Below, one piece after another: positions 55,182 to 64,000 of a stretch of 64,000 bases of DNA. Under the pieces are notes generated by a model, which searched no databases, had not been told where the DNA came from, and saw nothing but the letters and a program-made list of their open reading frames with translations. The DNA is from Candidatus Obscuribacterales bacterium. Lineage in GTDB: Bacteria > Cyanobacteriota > Vampirovibrionia > Obscuribacterales > Obscuribacteraceae. How positions within the stretch are numbered: position 1 is the first letter of the stretch; the number at the start of each line of letters is the position of its first letter. The DNA lies in assembly GCA_019746975.1 (NCBI GenBank), contig JAIERK010000129.1:91395-155394 (forward strand), given 5' to 3'. Made by a program: the position numbers and the translations under genes.

Positions 55182-56441
55182 TTAGTCTTCGTATTTCTTG
55201 AACAGTAGCGATCCATTGTGACCGCCGAATCCGAAGCTGTTCGACATTGCGTAGCGCAAGTTTTGATTGTGGAGCGCCTTCTTGGGAACGTAATTGAGAT
55301 CGCAAGCGGGATCTTGATTTTCGAGATTTATCGTGGCAGGAACGATTCCATGCTTCAGAGCCATCACGGTAACCGCTGCTTCGATTGCGCCCGCGGCGCC
55401 GAGCAAGTGTCCAGTCATCGATTTAGACGAGCTCACCATGAGCTTTTTCGAAGTCGCGTGTTCGCCAAAAACTTTCTTGATCGCTTTTGTTTCAGCAACG
55501 TCTCCAACTGGAGTCGATGTGCCGTGTGCATTTATATAGTCGACTTCGTCCGGTTTCACTCCACCCTGCTTCAGGGCTTGAGCCATAGCGCGACCGGCTC
55601 CATCGCCATCAGCACAAGGAGCGACGATATCGTAGGCATCACCGGTCAAACCATAACCGACAATTTCAGCATAAATATTTGCACCTCGAGCTTTCGCGTG
55701 CTCGAGCTCTTCCAGAATCAAGACAGCGCCGCCTTCTCCCATGACAAATCCATCACGGTCTTTGTCGAAGGGTCGGCTTCCTCTTTCTGGATCGTCGTTG
55801 CGGGTAGACAATGTTCTAGCCGATGCGAAGCCTGCCATGACGAGTGCGACGATGGGCGCCTCACTTCCGCCGGCGAACATGACGTCAGCATCGCCGCGTT
55901 GAATCAATCCGAATGCATCGCCTATCGAATGCGTTGACGTAGCACACGCAGTAACTTGACAGAGGTTTGGTCCTCTGGCGTTAAACAGCATGGAGACCCA
56001 TCCTGCGGCCATGTTGACAATGATCATCGGCACCGTAAATGGTGAACAACGATCCGGACCTCTTTCATTCAAAACGCGAAACTGCTGCTCGATCGATCCA
56101 AATCCACCTGCAGCACTACCAATGACGACCCCAACACGTTCGGGCTCGTCTTTTGACAAATCGATAGCGGCATCCTCTACAGCCAGTTTTGCCGCTGCGA
56201 TGGCAAAGTGGATGAAGCGATCCGATCGTTTGATCGTTTTGAAATCCATATATTTAGCCGGCTCGAACTCATCTCTGATTTCGGCGGCGATCTTACAAGC
56301 GGACTGCATGTTCTCTGGTATGCAGGTGACTCGACGCACACCCGAACGCCCGTTAACTATCCCATCCCAGAACTGCTCTTTCCCAATTCCGACAGATGAA
56401 ACGCATCCAATACCGGTAGCAACAACGCGTCGTTTGCTCAT
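55182..56441 (-). CDS. fabF: Beta-ketoacyl-ACP synthase II
   Basis: A 419-residue condensing enzyme that elongates acyl-ACP with malonyl-ACP. The Cys-His-His triad is visible in VTACATSTHSIGDAF, NAHGTSTPVGD and SMTGHLLGAAGAIEA. The N-terminus reads KRRVVATGIGCVSSVG, standard for FabF. Last of three fatty acid genes in the order fabG, acpP, fabF on the minus strand. The ATG at 56441 has no clear ribosome-binding site. The C-terminal NSFGFGGHNGSLLFKKY is complete. Confidence 0.96.
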   Translation of the reverse strand: MSKRRVVATGIGCVSSVGIGKEQFWDGIVNGRSGVRRVTCIPENMQSACKIAAEIRDEFEPAKYMDFKTIKRSDRFIHFAIAAAKLAVEDAAIDLSKDEPERVGVVIGSAAGGFGSIEQQFRVLNERGPDRCSPFTVPMIIVNMAAGWVSMLFNARGPNLCQVTACATSTHSIGDAFGLIQRGDADVMFAGGSEAPIVALVMAGFASARTLSTRNDDPERGSRPFDKDRDGFVMGEGGAVLILEELEHAKARGANIYAEIVGYGLTGDAYDIVAPCADGDGAGRAMAQALKQGGVKPDEVDYINAHGTSTPVGDVAETKAIKKVFGEHATSKKLMVSSSKSMTGHLLGAAGAIEAAVTVMALKHGIVPATINLENQDPACDLNYVPKKALHNQNLRYAMSNSFGFGGHNGSLLFKKYED

Positions 56442-56568
56442 CGAAAATAAAAAATGTATCCTGCACTAAAAACGATTTGAGTCGGGAGGCACATGTGCCT
56501 CCCTCCCTAACTACAGACCATAGACGCATAAACGTCCAGGATGATCGATCCTCGACCGCTATTGCGGT

Positions 56569-56808
56569 TTATAGATGACCTGAGATGTATTTGACCGCTT
56601 CGCCCACTGTCGTGATTTTCTCTGCTTCTTCATCCGGAATTTCCATTCCGAACTCTTCTTCGAGAGCCATCACCAATTCCACCTGATCGAGGGAATCAGC
56701 ACCTAAATCCTTAGTGAAGCTAGCTTCCATCGTCACTTCATCGACATTGACGTTAAGTTGGGCCACGGCCACCTTCTTAACTCGTTCGAAGGCTTCCTTC
56801 TCTTCCAT
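56569..56808 (-). CDS. acpP: Acyl carrier protein
   Basis: A 79-residue acidic carrier protein. Phosphopantetheine is attached to the Ser of [32 protein letters not shown], the universal ACP motif. Carries growing fatty acids in the cytosol between FabG, FabF and the other enzymes. Located between fabG (137 bp upstream) and fabF (127 bp downstream), the classic order. AAGAG lies 6 nt ahead of the start. Confidence 0.97.
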   Translation of the reverse strand: MEEKEAFERVKKVAVAQLNVNVDEVTMEASFTKDLGADSLDQVELVMALEEEFGMEIPDEEAEKITTVGEAVKYISGHL

Positions 56809-56945
56809 GTCTCTTTATAACCCCCAAAAGTCCGAACCAAAGGCACGTTGAAATATGCTGGCTACTAAGGCGTGCCAAGGGCAACTAGAATATCACGTTG
56901 AGTATCAACAATGATTCCCGAAGCACGCCGTTTACTTACGCTACT

Positions 56946-57722
56946 TTACGTATAAAGTCCGCCATTGACTTCCAGCACTTGACCCGTTACATATGCAGCA
57001 GGTCCGGCAAAGAAGAGAACTGCATTGGCGATGTCATCAGGAGTGCCCATGCGCTTGAGTGGAACTTTATCCAGAATTCCTTTAATAATTTCCTCACTTA
57101 GCTTTCTGGTCATATCTGTATCTATGAAACCAGGGGCGATTGCGTTGCAAGTGATGTTTCTAGAAGCGTATTCAATAGCGATTGTTTTTGTGAAACCGAT
57201 TAGACCGGCTTTGGCAGCAGCGTAATTGACCTGCCCGAAGTTGCCATGAACACCTGTCGTAGAAGCGATGTTGATTATGCGACCGCTGCGTTGCTTCGAC
57301 ATCACTTTCAAGATTGGTTTTGAAACTTTGAATGCGGAAGTGAGATTGGTATCAATCACAGCTTGCCATTCGTCTTCCGACATACGCATCATCAAGTTGT
57401 CACGTGTAATGCCGGCATTGTTGACGAGGATGTCGATTCTGCCCCACTCCTTGACGACCTGCTCAACTAACGCTTCAACGCTAGCCGATTTTGTTACGTC
57501 GCAAACTAATCCAAGGGTTTCTCCACCGTGCTCTTTCAGCTCCTGGGCCGTCTTGTTGCAAGTCTCTTCGTTGATATCAGAGATAACGACTTTAGCGCCT
57601 GCTCTCAAAAGAGCCTCTGCAATCGAGCGACCAATCCCTCTTCCCGAGCCTGTGATAATGGCAACCTGATCCTTTAATTTGCACTTCTCGTTTTCCTTCT
57701 CGGTCATGACATTGGTGGTCAT
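56946..57722 (-). CDS. fabG: 3-oxoacyl-ACP reductase
   Basis: A 258-residue short-chain dehydrogenase that reduces beta-ketoacyl-ACP with NADPH. Cofactor motif TGSGRGIGRSIA, NNAG (VNNAGITRDNLMMRM), catalytic Ser in NIASTTGV, and YxxxK as YAAAKAGLIGFTK are intact; the C-terminus VTGQVLEVNGGLYT is typical of FabG. AGGA lies 9 nt before the ATG. First gene of the fab set; fabD and fabH are not in the window. Confidence 0.95.
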   Translation of the reverse strand: MTTNVMTEKENEKCKLKDQVAIITGSGRGIGRSIAEALLRAGAKVVISDINEETCNKTAQELKEHGGETLGLVCDVTKSASVEALVEQVVKEWGRIDILVNNAGITRDNLMMRMSEDEWQAVIDTNLTSAFKVSKPILKVMSKQRSGRIINIASTTGVHGNFGQVNYAAAKAGLIGFTKTIAIEYASRNITCNAIAPGFIDTDMTRKLSEEIIKGILDKVPLKRMGTPDDIANAVLFFAGPAAYVTGQVLEVNGGLYT

Positions 57723-57880
57723 AATTCAATTCCTTATTTAATCGTCAGTCTTGTTTCCAAAATGGTTTGAAACAACCGGTGTGACCTCAATCTAATGAGA
57801 TCGTTGGCATGTTTCGGAAGATGGAACTTCACGCCAATCAGACTAAGGAATAATAACCATTAAACCGAGAATTCGTTGCC

Positions 57881-58870
57881 TTATTCCCACAAATCTATCA
57901 ATCCTGTAACTACCTTCTCAATTCGATCCCGCTCGGTGACCTGCTCCATCCACCTTTTCGGGATTCGTTTTGCGCCATGGTAGGCTCCGGATAAGGCGCC
58001 GACTATGCATGCTGCCGTATCGGTATCGCCGCCACCTCGCGCAGCCGCGCAGACAGCCTCTTCCAGGTCGTGCCTGAATATCAAAAAGATTCCAACTGAT
58101 GTAGGAACGCACTCATTGACGCTCGATTGAACATTGACCAGCGAGTAAGGCAGATCCTCAGCGGGTCTCGTGTAGTCGAGATCGGGAGCGATATCATCCC
58201 AGAAATCGGCAAAACGCGCATCGATAGACTTTGCCAGATCAAACTCTTTTTTGACGAAAGTACGGACCTGCTCTTCAGTATCGAGGCGCTGACCAGTAAT
58301 GAAGTGATAAATGATGTCGGCAATGACTGCGGCTGCTGCAGCAACAGATTGATGATTCTGCGACAGGCCCGCCTGAGTCATGGCTATTTGCTTGCGATCT
58401 TCTTCGCCAATAGGGAGACATCCGACAGGGAAAGCTCTTGCTGCGCCACTCACATGAGTGCTCTCCGGCTCGTCATCAACAAGCGGACTGCCGTCTGCCA
58501 TGCGCCGAAGCGCTGCCAGGCAAATAGGTCCGGGACCGCCCTCAAGAAAATTTTCGCATTCCAACAGCGCCGTGTAGCGCCCTTTGAGGTCACCAGACGG
58601 GAGCTTTCCACCCGAAGCGATTAGAGTCTCCGCGAGAGCAAGACCCAGTAACGCATCAGCATGGATGTCGCCAGGCTTATGATCGGGAAGTTGACTGCGC
58701 GACAATCCAGGTACGAAGTCTCGTAAGACAGAAACGCCAGCAGTCGCCAGTATGTCCTTATGGTTCAACCCGACACAACTGCCACCCAGAGAGCTACCGC
58801 AGCAAGCCCCCCAGATCGCGCCCTTCAATCTGTCCTTGCTTTCCTCACTAAGCTTTGTCAATTCAATCAC
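57881..58870 (-). CDS. ADP-ribosylglycohydrolase-family protein
   Basis: A protein of about 329 residues; either GTG, at 58906 or 58870, may be the start. The second is nearer the first helix (KDRLKGAIWGACCGSSLGGS). The C-terminal metal site AARGGGDTDTAACIVGALSGAYHGAKRIPKRW is the family signature (GGDTDT with AxxG), binding two Mg. HADALLGLALAETLI fits the N-terminal metal side (T/HDD in active enzymes), but the usual D-D pair there is altered to His-Ala-Asp-Ala. So it may be an altered member. Family enzymes remove ADP-ribose from proteins (for example DraG). Confidence 0.8.
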   Translation of the reverse strand: MIELTKLSEESKDRLKGAIWGACCGSSLGGSCVGLNHKDILATAGVSVLRDFVPGLSRSQLPDHKPGDIHADALLGLALAETLIASGGKLPSGDLKGRYTALLECENFLEGGPGPICLAALRRMADGSPLVDDEPESTHVSGAARAFPVGCLPIGEEDRKQIAMTQAGLSQNHQSVAAAAAVIADIIYHFITGQRLDTEEQVRTFVKKEFDLAKSIDARFADFWDDIAPDLDYTRPAEDLPYSLVNVQSSVNECVPTSVGIFLIFRHDLEEAVCAAARGGGDTDTAACIVGALSGAYHGAKRIPKRWMEQVTERDRIEKVVTGLIDLWE

Positions 58871-58906
58871 CCCACAACCAAGTAGACAGAACCACGAGCC
58901 TGACAC

Positions 58907-59233
58907 TAAGTCTTGTCAGTAGCACACTTGCCGCTTTTTTCTCTGGCGGCGTACTTAGCATTATGCCAGTTTCTTGCCTGGATTTCAGCGTTTCGATGGG
59001 ATCGAGAGCAGTAACTATTGATGGGAAACAGAAAACATTCACTTGTGAAATTGTGTCCATATCACTCGTTAAATCTGCATAGGAATCACGGTTTTGCTTA
59101 TGTCCCCCCATTGCGTGTCTACAAAACTTAAACTACTTTATTAACAGCGGGATAGCGGATCCCCTCAGACAGGCGGGCAGAGCCCCGTCGGCTGGCGTGT
59201 GTCATTTTCTTTGCGGCAACTGGGGAGGCGGAC
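58907..59233. other. Region between divergent genes
   Basis: 327 bp between the ADP-ribosylglycohydrolase-like gene and the large metalloprotease-like gene. A minus-strand frame of 82 codons (59111 to 58863) ends 8 nt inside the hydrolase gene's second possible start, which would suit coupling, but it has no ribosome-binding site and an unremarkable composition. GGGAGGCGG at about 59222-59230 is the ribosome-binding site of the next gene. Confidence 0.3.
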
Positions 59234-62200
59234 ATGGGTGGACAAGATCAACCGGCCCTTAGGGGTCGTTCGACCGAATTGGTTCAAGGTAATGCAGCTG
59301 CGGCTCCGGATGGGGGAAAACTTAGAGAAGAAGCGGACAAGCTACTCAACAATCCTTCTCCTCGTGGACAAGTCGAAAATATATTGAAGGCCAACGGAAT
59401 TTTCGTCCAGCCGAAGGAAGAGACAATAGGCGGTCGCAGCAGGCTTGACGAGATTGCCAACTCCAGCCTCCTGGCGCGTCTCGGTCTGCTCACTGTGGAG
59501 GGCACCGCATACTCATTGCCTGGTGTCGCCAACGCTGCTCTTTATGATGTTTCACACCCGGTAGAGACACTGGAAAAAGGAACGACCGCATTTGCATTCG
59601 GAGTCGGCATGCGCACCCTGCTTCCAAAGTCCGGTGCCGGGCGTGCAATCGCGGCGGTCGGTTTTACCTATCTGATGGCGAAGGACGCACTTGTGCCAAT
59701 TGGTCGGGGAATCGGCGAGGTCTGGGATGCGCAGGATCATCGCACGGTTAATCAAGCGGCGCAGCGTATGGGAGACGGACTCGGTACGTTCGGCTGGGAC
59801 GCCTACTGGGGCATGAAAATTGCTGGAGCCGGCGAAGACTTTGCCGAACCGATGATGAAAGGTCTAGCAGGTGACAGGCGTTATGCCAGATGGGAAAAAG
59901 GAAAAGCCGATTTTCTCGGTAGTGATGAGTATTTCTTTGGACGCCAATTGAACAGGTTTACAAGAACAGTTGACCACACGACCGACAAACTCTCGGCGCA
60001 CCTCAAAGGGGTGAAGGTCAAAGCAGAGCCGGAGCTATCCTTCGCGGAAAAGGTAGCAAGAACGAAAGAAGCAGGCGAACGACACCTTGGAGTCGTCGCA
60101 AATGGCTCAATGCATAAGCATGGCTTCGTTACAACCGACGGTCAGGCTATCGGTTTGTCGGAAACGATGAATATCCTTCAGATGGGCAAGGATCCAAGAC
60201 TGATGACTGCGGCTCAAGTAGCCGAGCTCCACGGTTATGATGGATACAAGTTTGTCGAATCCGCGAGCGGCCTTCATATATCCGAGCGCCCAAGTTTGAT
60301 CGTAGTCGAAGGCGGAAAGGTTCGCCCCCTTGAAACGCCGGGCGCGAAGCCAGTTGAAACTGCCGGCGCAAAACCGGGAGACACGGCGGCGAAGCCTAGT
60401 GATGCCGCCAGTGGTACCAAGCCCGCAGGGCTCACGATTGGTCAAGATGTCAACGTCGCCAACATAACAAAACTCGCGGCAATGGCAAAAGCTGAGATGA
60501 ACAAACTGACTCCGGAGCAGCAACAAGTCATCGACGCCGTAGAAGGATCAGTAGGACCTATACACGCAGCTCTCAATCCCAATCATAAAGCGCTAGATCC
60601 CGGCTATCGAGAATGGGGCAACCAGGTTATCGCACTGGGACGAGAGATCGGCGGCAACGTTGACAATCTCAAGCAGGTCGCACCGTTACTCTTCCGTGGC
60701 AGAGATGCCGCAATCGGACAGATGACAGCGGGGCTCGGTCCGACCGGCCGCAACGTGCACAGTTTGAATTTGATGAGCTGGGAAATGTACTGGCTCCTGA
60801 TAGAAGGTATGAAGCGCAATGGTCTGAATCCTAAAGAACTGATGGCCGCGAATAATCCGCCGCTCAACCTGATTGCATACGATCACGGCGCCGGTCCGCA
60901 CACCCTCCCTGAGATCAACAAGGTCTGGGATGTCGATCTCGTTCATTGGCCTAGAAACATGCAAGATCTCCAGATACTGCGCGCTGGCATCAAAGGGCAT
61001 GAAGACATGCACGATCAGTACGGCGGTATTCTCAGATTCGCAGATTCGATAAGAGAACAGGTAATAGGAGAAACAGTCAGAAAGGCTATCGGTGACAAAG
61101 CCCATGAGAAGGTAAATGTTCCCGGTCATGGTGAGATGACTAAGCAAGATCTATATGTTGCGATACTCAAAGCCCAAGCCAACGAAAATACCGCCGACAT
61201 GGGTGGGGCAGCACATACCGGTCCCAACGGTGCCACCGCCCTCGGTGTGCTCTTGCAAGGGCTTCGGGAGCATGGCAGACTCGAAGTACGAAACGTGTAT
61301 GGGAAGGAACTCGTCACACCAGAGAATCCTCTTGGTTTTGAAGTTCACGCCATCGACGCCTTCCGTCCCAAGCTCGTGGCTGAAATGATCAGACAGCGCG
61401 CCAATGGCGACCCGACACTCTTAGAAGCAGCCAATGCTCTAGACAAGTACGCAGAAGAGGCTTCACGAGGCGGAGACTTCTATGTCTGGGTTAACATGGA
61501 CAGCCCCGGACAGGTGTTGAAGTTACCGAAAAAAGAGGTAGATGCCCTGATACCACACCTGGTTTCAGCTCAACTCAATACTCCATTGCCTGCATTCAAC
61601 GGCAAGACTTACGCCGATGTACTTCCAGATCTGCCGACTCAGGTCAGAAAGATGACGGAAATTTCGAAACTAATGGAGGATTGGATCGTCAACAACAAGC
61701 CTCTCGAAGAACTTCCGTTCTCCACCAGGGACTACACTATGATCCAACTGCAGAGTGCCGGCATGCCAACTGCACTGAGGCTGGTGGCAAAGGGAATGCC
61801 CGCTGAAGAGGTCAATGCAGCAGTCAATAGAGTTTCCAATCACTTGGAACTGCAGTTCCACATGAAAGGCGATCCCCACGTCGGTTCTCTCGTGCCGAGA
61901 GTGACCATGGCCGATTTCATCGCCAATCCGGCTCTGGCGATAAAAGAAACCAGAAAAGGCATGGGCAGATTCCTGGAGAAGCAGCCCCAAATGCGCGATT
62001 GGTCCGATCGCAATCTGAGTGTGTTTTCCGGTTACAACGGCATGCACTTCGGCAGAAAATGGTTTCAAGATTATAAACCAGGCTCCGCTGCCGATGCGCT
62101 GGTCAACGGACCTGTGCCACCGCCTGAGCCCAAAGGAGTTCCAGACAATCCGGCTGTGCACATCCTGTTTTCGCCTGGCTCTTCGGGGCCTGCTGGAGAA

Positions 62201-62332
62201 CCTCGCGATCTGCCGCGCCATAACGAGCCGTTCTTAAGCGGCGGCAGCCGTCGACCAGGCTCTTTGGACTTGAAGGAGTTTCGTGAGGTTCAAGAAAAAA
62301 TGCGTGAGCTTGAGAAAAACGAGAAGAAATAA
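59234..62332 (+). CDS. Large protein with HExxH zinc-metalloprotease-like domain
   Basis: A 1032-residue protein with a strong ribosome-binding site (GGGAGG). Residues 85-170 contain weakly hydrophobic helices (AFAFGVGMRTLLP, AIAAVGFTYLMAKDAL). Residues about 330-420 have an Ala/Pro/Gly/Thr-rich linker. Residues about 560-690 look like a gluzincin: GIKGHEDMHDQYGG with His589, Glu590 and His593, and ANENTADMGGA with Glu651 or its neighbours as third zinc ligand, like the ExxAD of M48-type enzymes. The C-terminus is Pro- and charge-rich. No signal peptide. As in the 1230-residue protein, a protease-like domain sits in a long, low-complexity carrier; the role is unknown. Confidence 0.6.
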   Translation: MGGQDQPALRGRSTELVQGNAAAAPDGGKLREEADKLLNNPSPRGQVENILKANGIFVQPKEETIGGRSRLDEIANSSLLARLGLLTVEGTAYSLPGVANAALYDVSHPVETLEKGTTAFAFGVGMRTLLPKSGAGRAIAAVGFTYLMAKDALVPIGRGIGEVWDAQDHRTVNQAAQRMGDGLGTFGWDAYWGMKIAGAGEDFAEPMMKGLAGDRRYARWEKGKADFLGSDEYFFGRQLNRFTRTVDHTTDKLSAHLKGVKVKAEPELSFAEKVARTKEAGERHLGVVANGSMHKHGFVTTDGQAIGLSETMNILQMGKDPRLMTAAQVAELHGYDGYKFVESASGLHISERPSLIVVEGGKVRPLETPGAKPVETAGAKPGDTAAKPSDAASGTKPAGLTIGQDVNVANITKLAAMAKAEMNKLTPEQQQVIDAVEGSVGPIHAALNPNHKALDPGYREWGNQVIALGREIGGNVDNLKQVAPLLFRGRDAAIGQMTAGLGPTGRNVHSLNLMSWEMYWLLIEGMKRNGLNPKELMAANNPPLNLIAYDHGAGPHTLPEINKVWDVDLVHWPRNMQDLQILRAGIKGHEDMHDQYGGILRFADSIREQVIGETVRKAIGDKAHEKVNVPGHGEMTKQDLYVAILKAQANENTADMGGAAHTGPNGATALGVLLQGLREHGRLEVRNVYGKELVTPENPLGFEVHAIDAFRPKLVAEMIRQRANGDPTLLEAANALDKYAEEASRGGDFYVWVNMDSPGQVLKLPKKEVDALIPHLVSAQLNTPLPAFNGKTYADVLPDLPTQVRKMTEISKLMEDWIVNNKPLEELPFSTRDYTMIQLQSAGMPTALRLVAKGMPAEEVNAAVNRVSNHLELQFHMKGDPHVGSLVPRVTMADFIANPALAIKETRKGMGRFLEKQPQMRDWSDRNLSVFSGYNGMHFGRKWFQDYKPGSAADALVNGPVPPPEPKGVPDNPAVHILFSPGSSGPAGEPRDLPRHNEPFLSGGSRRPGSLDLKEFREVQEKMRELEKNEKK

Positions 62333-62618
62333 AACTCAGAACAAACAGATAAACAAACAAGCAGCGGGTACGAGGCTGGTTTCGCCTGTTCCTTTGTCGT
62401 CCTGCCCGCCGATAGACCTTTTCGACTGACGTGGTGTACTCCACCATCGTCAAAACTTATCGCATGAGATCTAAGATTTATTGTGCGTTGGAAACCGTAT
62501 CCTTCTTCTTCGGCGTCGAAAGGCACAGGAGAGTCAAATACCGCATAAAAGTTGGTTCCGAGAACAGTCCTCAGAAGTGGATCGTCGGTTTGGCCAATTC
62601 AGTCCTTGAGAAGAAGCG

Positions 62619-63482
62619 CTAACCAACGGGCTGCGCATTCAGTTTTCGCAGGAGGTCTTGCTCTTCATCTTCCGGAAAGACAAATGATTCGGCATCGTTA
62701 GGGAAGTCGCGATTCATCACATCATGCGCATACTGCCTAATCGCATCGGTACAGACCTCATCGAGGTTGGCATAGCGCCTGACAAAGCGAGGCTTGAAGT
62801 CGACATACTTACCGAGTAGATCATCGGTGACGAGAATCTGTCCATCGCACTCAGCACCAGCGCCAATACCGATTGTCGGTATCTTCAGTTTTTTACTGAT
62901 AATTCGTGATACCGCTGACGGCACCATCTCCAACACCACGCTGAACGCTCCGGCTTTCTCGAGAGCCCGAGCGTCGGCCAGCAGACTAAGCGCTTCGTCG
63001 GCCGTCCGCCCCTGAACACGAGTACCGCCAAGTCCATGAATCGACTGAGGAGTAAAACCAAGATGACCCATGACAGGAATGCCCATTCCAACAAGTCGCT
63101 CGACAATCATGAGGTTATGCTCGGTAGCACCCTCTAGCTTCACAGCCTGAGCATTGGCTTCCTTAACAAATCGCCCGGCGTTGGTTATCGCCTGGGTGAC
63201 ATCGACCTGGTAGCTCATGAATGGCAAATCCGCGACCACCAGGGCAAATTCCGCGCCGCGCGTCACAGCTTTCGTATGGTGGAGCATCTCCTCAACCGTC
63301 ACTGCATGTGTTGTCTTGTGGCCAAGTGCAACCATTGCCAGACTATCGCCGACCAGGATAACGTCGACCCCAGCCCTATCAAGTATCTTGGCAGTGGAGT
63401 AGTCGTATGCCGTTAAGCACACGATCTTACGGCCTTCTTCTTTGTACTTCCGCAGCGTCAACGTCGAAACAGCTTTACCCAT
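62619..63482 (-). CDS. panB: 3-methyl-2-oxobutanoate hydroxymethyltransferase
   Basis: A 287-residue enzyme from the ATG at 63482, which has GGAG about 8 nt ahead; the longer frame to 63515 lacks one. It transfers a hydroxymethyl group from methylene-tetrahydrofolate to ketoisovalerate, the first step to pantothenate and CoA (and the phosphopantetheine of the ACPs here). Family segments: LTAYDYSTAKILDRAGVDVILVGDSLAMV (Mg-binding Asp), HTKAVTRGAEFALVVADLPFMSY, VKLEGA, GHLGFTPQSIH, and IGIGAGAECDGQILV. No panC nearby. Ends with a short charged tail. Confidence 0.96.
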   Translation of the reverse strand: MGKAVSTLTLRKYKEEGRKIVCLTAYDYSTAKILDRAGVDVILVGDSLAMVALGHKTTHAVTVEEMLHHTKAVTRGAEFALVVADLPFMSYQVDVTQAITNAGRFVKEANAQAVKLEGATEHNLMIVERLVGMGIPVMGHLGFTPQSIHGLGGTRVQGRTADEALSLLADARALEKAGAFSVVLEMVPSAVSRIISKKLKIPTIGIGAGAECDGQILVTDDLLGKYVDFKPRFVRRYANLDEVCTDAIRQYAHDVMNRDFPNDAESFVFPEDEEQDLLRKLNAQPVG

Positions 63483-63709
63483 TACAAATCTCCGGAGAGA
63501 GGCTTGAGGTGTCATTACTCTGACAGACCGTCAGATTGTCTCGGCACCTACTTGGCATTTTGACAACAACCAGGCAAATAATAGCAGGTGAAAGCGATAT
63601 CTATGTGCATTTTGAGCAGACTACAACGAACAGTTTCATTGATATCGATTGATTGTTTTAAACCAGTTCAGCCGCGGCTTCTGCCATCGACCTACGCTTC
63701 GCAGCTTGG

Positions 63710-64000
63710 CTTGCCGAACTCGCTCCCTTTTTCCACAGCGTCTACTTCGACATCGAACTACGCGCTTGACGAACTCTACCCCTTTTCCAACAGCGTCTAC
63801 TTCGACATCGAACCACGCGCTTGACGAACCCGCCCCGTTTTCCAACAGCGTCTACTTCGACATCGAATCACGCGCTTGACGAACTCGTCCAACCACGCTT
63901 GGCGCGCACTTGACGAACCCACTCCCTTTTCCAACAGCGTCTACTTCGACATCGAACCACGCGCTTGACGAACCCGCCCCGTTTTCCAACAGCGTCTACT
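63710..64000. repeat. 55-bp tandem repeat running off the window end
   Basis: Units beginning CTTGACGAAC start at 63710 (CTTGCCG variant), 63765, 63820, 63875 (cut to 34 bp), 63909 and 63964, so five-plus copies at an exact 55-bp step. Each contains CAACAGCGTCTACTTCGACA and ends ACGCG. No unique spacers separate them, unlike CRISPR. Copies differ most in the eight to ten bases after CGAAC. The frame is not kept (55 is not divisible by 3), so this is not a protein repeat. The array lies beyond the panB start. Confidence 0.95.

Noticed and set aside
63710..64000. CRISPR array
   Set aside because: Units are tandem with no unique spacers of constant size; no cas genes are nearby.

Overview
This 64 kb window is a bacterial chromosome segment. 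The standard genetic code, a single-subunit housekeeping sigma factor of the cyanobacterial SigA/RpoD kind, TPR-fused Ser/Thr kinases, very large secreted repeat proteins and a rhodopsin without any photosystem genes make a non-photosynthetic relative of Cyanobacteria (Melainabacteria/Vampirovibrionia, Obscuribacterales-like) my best guess. This is an inference from gene style; no rRNA is present to prove it.

Region 1 (1-8.7 kb) is the most striking part: a light module. A short LOV blue-light sensor (possibly cut by the window edge) is followed by the phytoene desaturase gene crtI on the plus strand. Facing them on the minus strand is a likely six-gene operon: a proteorhodopsin-type proton pump, crtB (phytoene synthase), crtY (lycopene cyclase), blh (beta-carotene cleavage to retinal), and two unknown genes. 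With GGPP as input, the set suffices to make retinal and a retinal-loaded proton pump; the GGPP synthase is not in the window.

Region 2 (8.7-24.6 kb) holds a divergent exported protein with a hydrolase-like fold, tatA, a GT87-like membrane glycosyltransferase, uvrB, rpoD with a clear terminator, several unknown secreted or membrane proteins, a patch of tiny ORFs including one broken by a stop codon, a secreted alpha/beta hydrolase and a decayed type III polyketide synthase.

Region 3 (24.6-42.2 kb) contains a Ser/Thr kinase with TPRs, three overlapping minor pseudopilin-like genes, a degenerate GGDEF protein, a GNAT acetyltransferase, secreted TPR/coiled-coil proteins, a 1230-residue RHS/YD-like protein ending in a papain-like domain, a VanZ-like protein and a 3-methyladenine DNA glycosylase.

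Region 4 (42.4-64 kb) begins with a 1987-residue GAF-REC-GAF-GGDEF-HD-GYP protein with a roughly 1000-residue Pro/Gln-rich tail, translationally coupled to a membrane-anchored hydrolase. Next come a deoxyhypusine synthase-like enzyme, cysteine synthase, an acyl carrier protein with an export-like leader, gatA, a fabG-acpP-fabF fatty acid cluster, an ADP-ribosylglycohydrolase-like protein, a 1032-residue protein with an HExxH zinc-protease motif, and panB. The window ends inside a 55-bp tandem repeat. Several other short tandem repeats (5 bp and 10 bp units) sit in intergenic DNA. No tRNA, rRNA, CRISPR array or intact insertion sequence was recognised.
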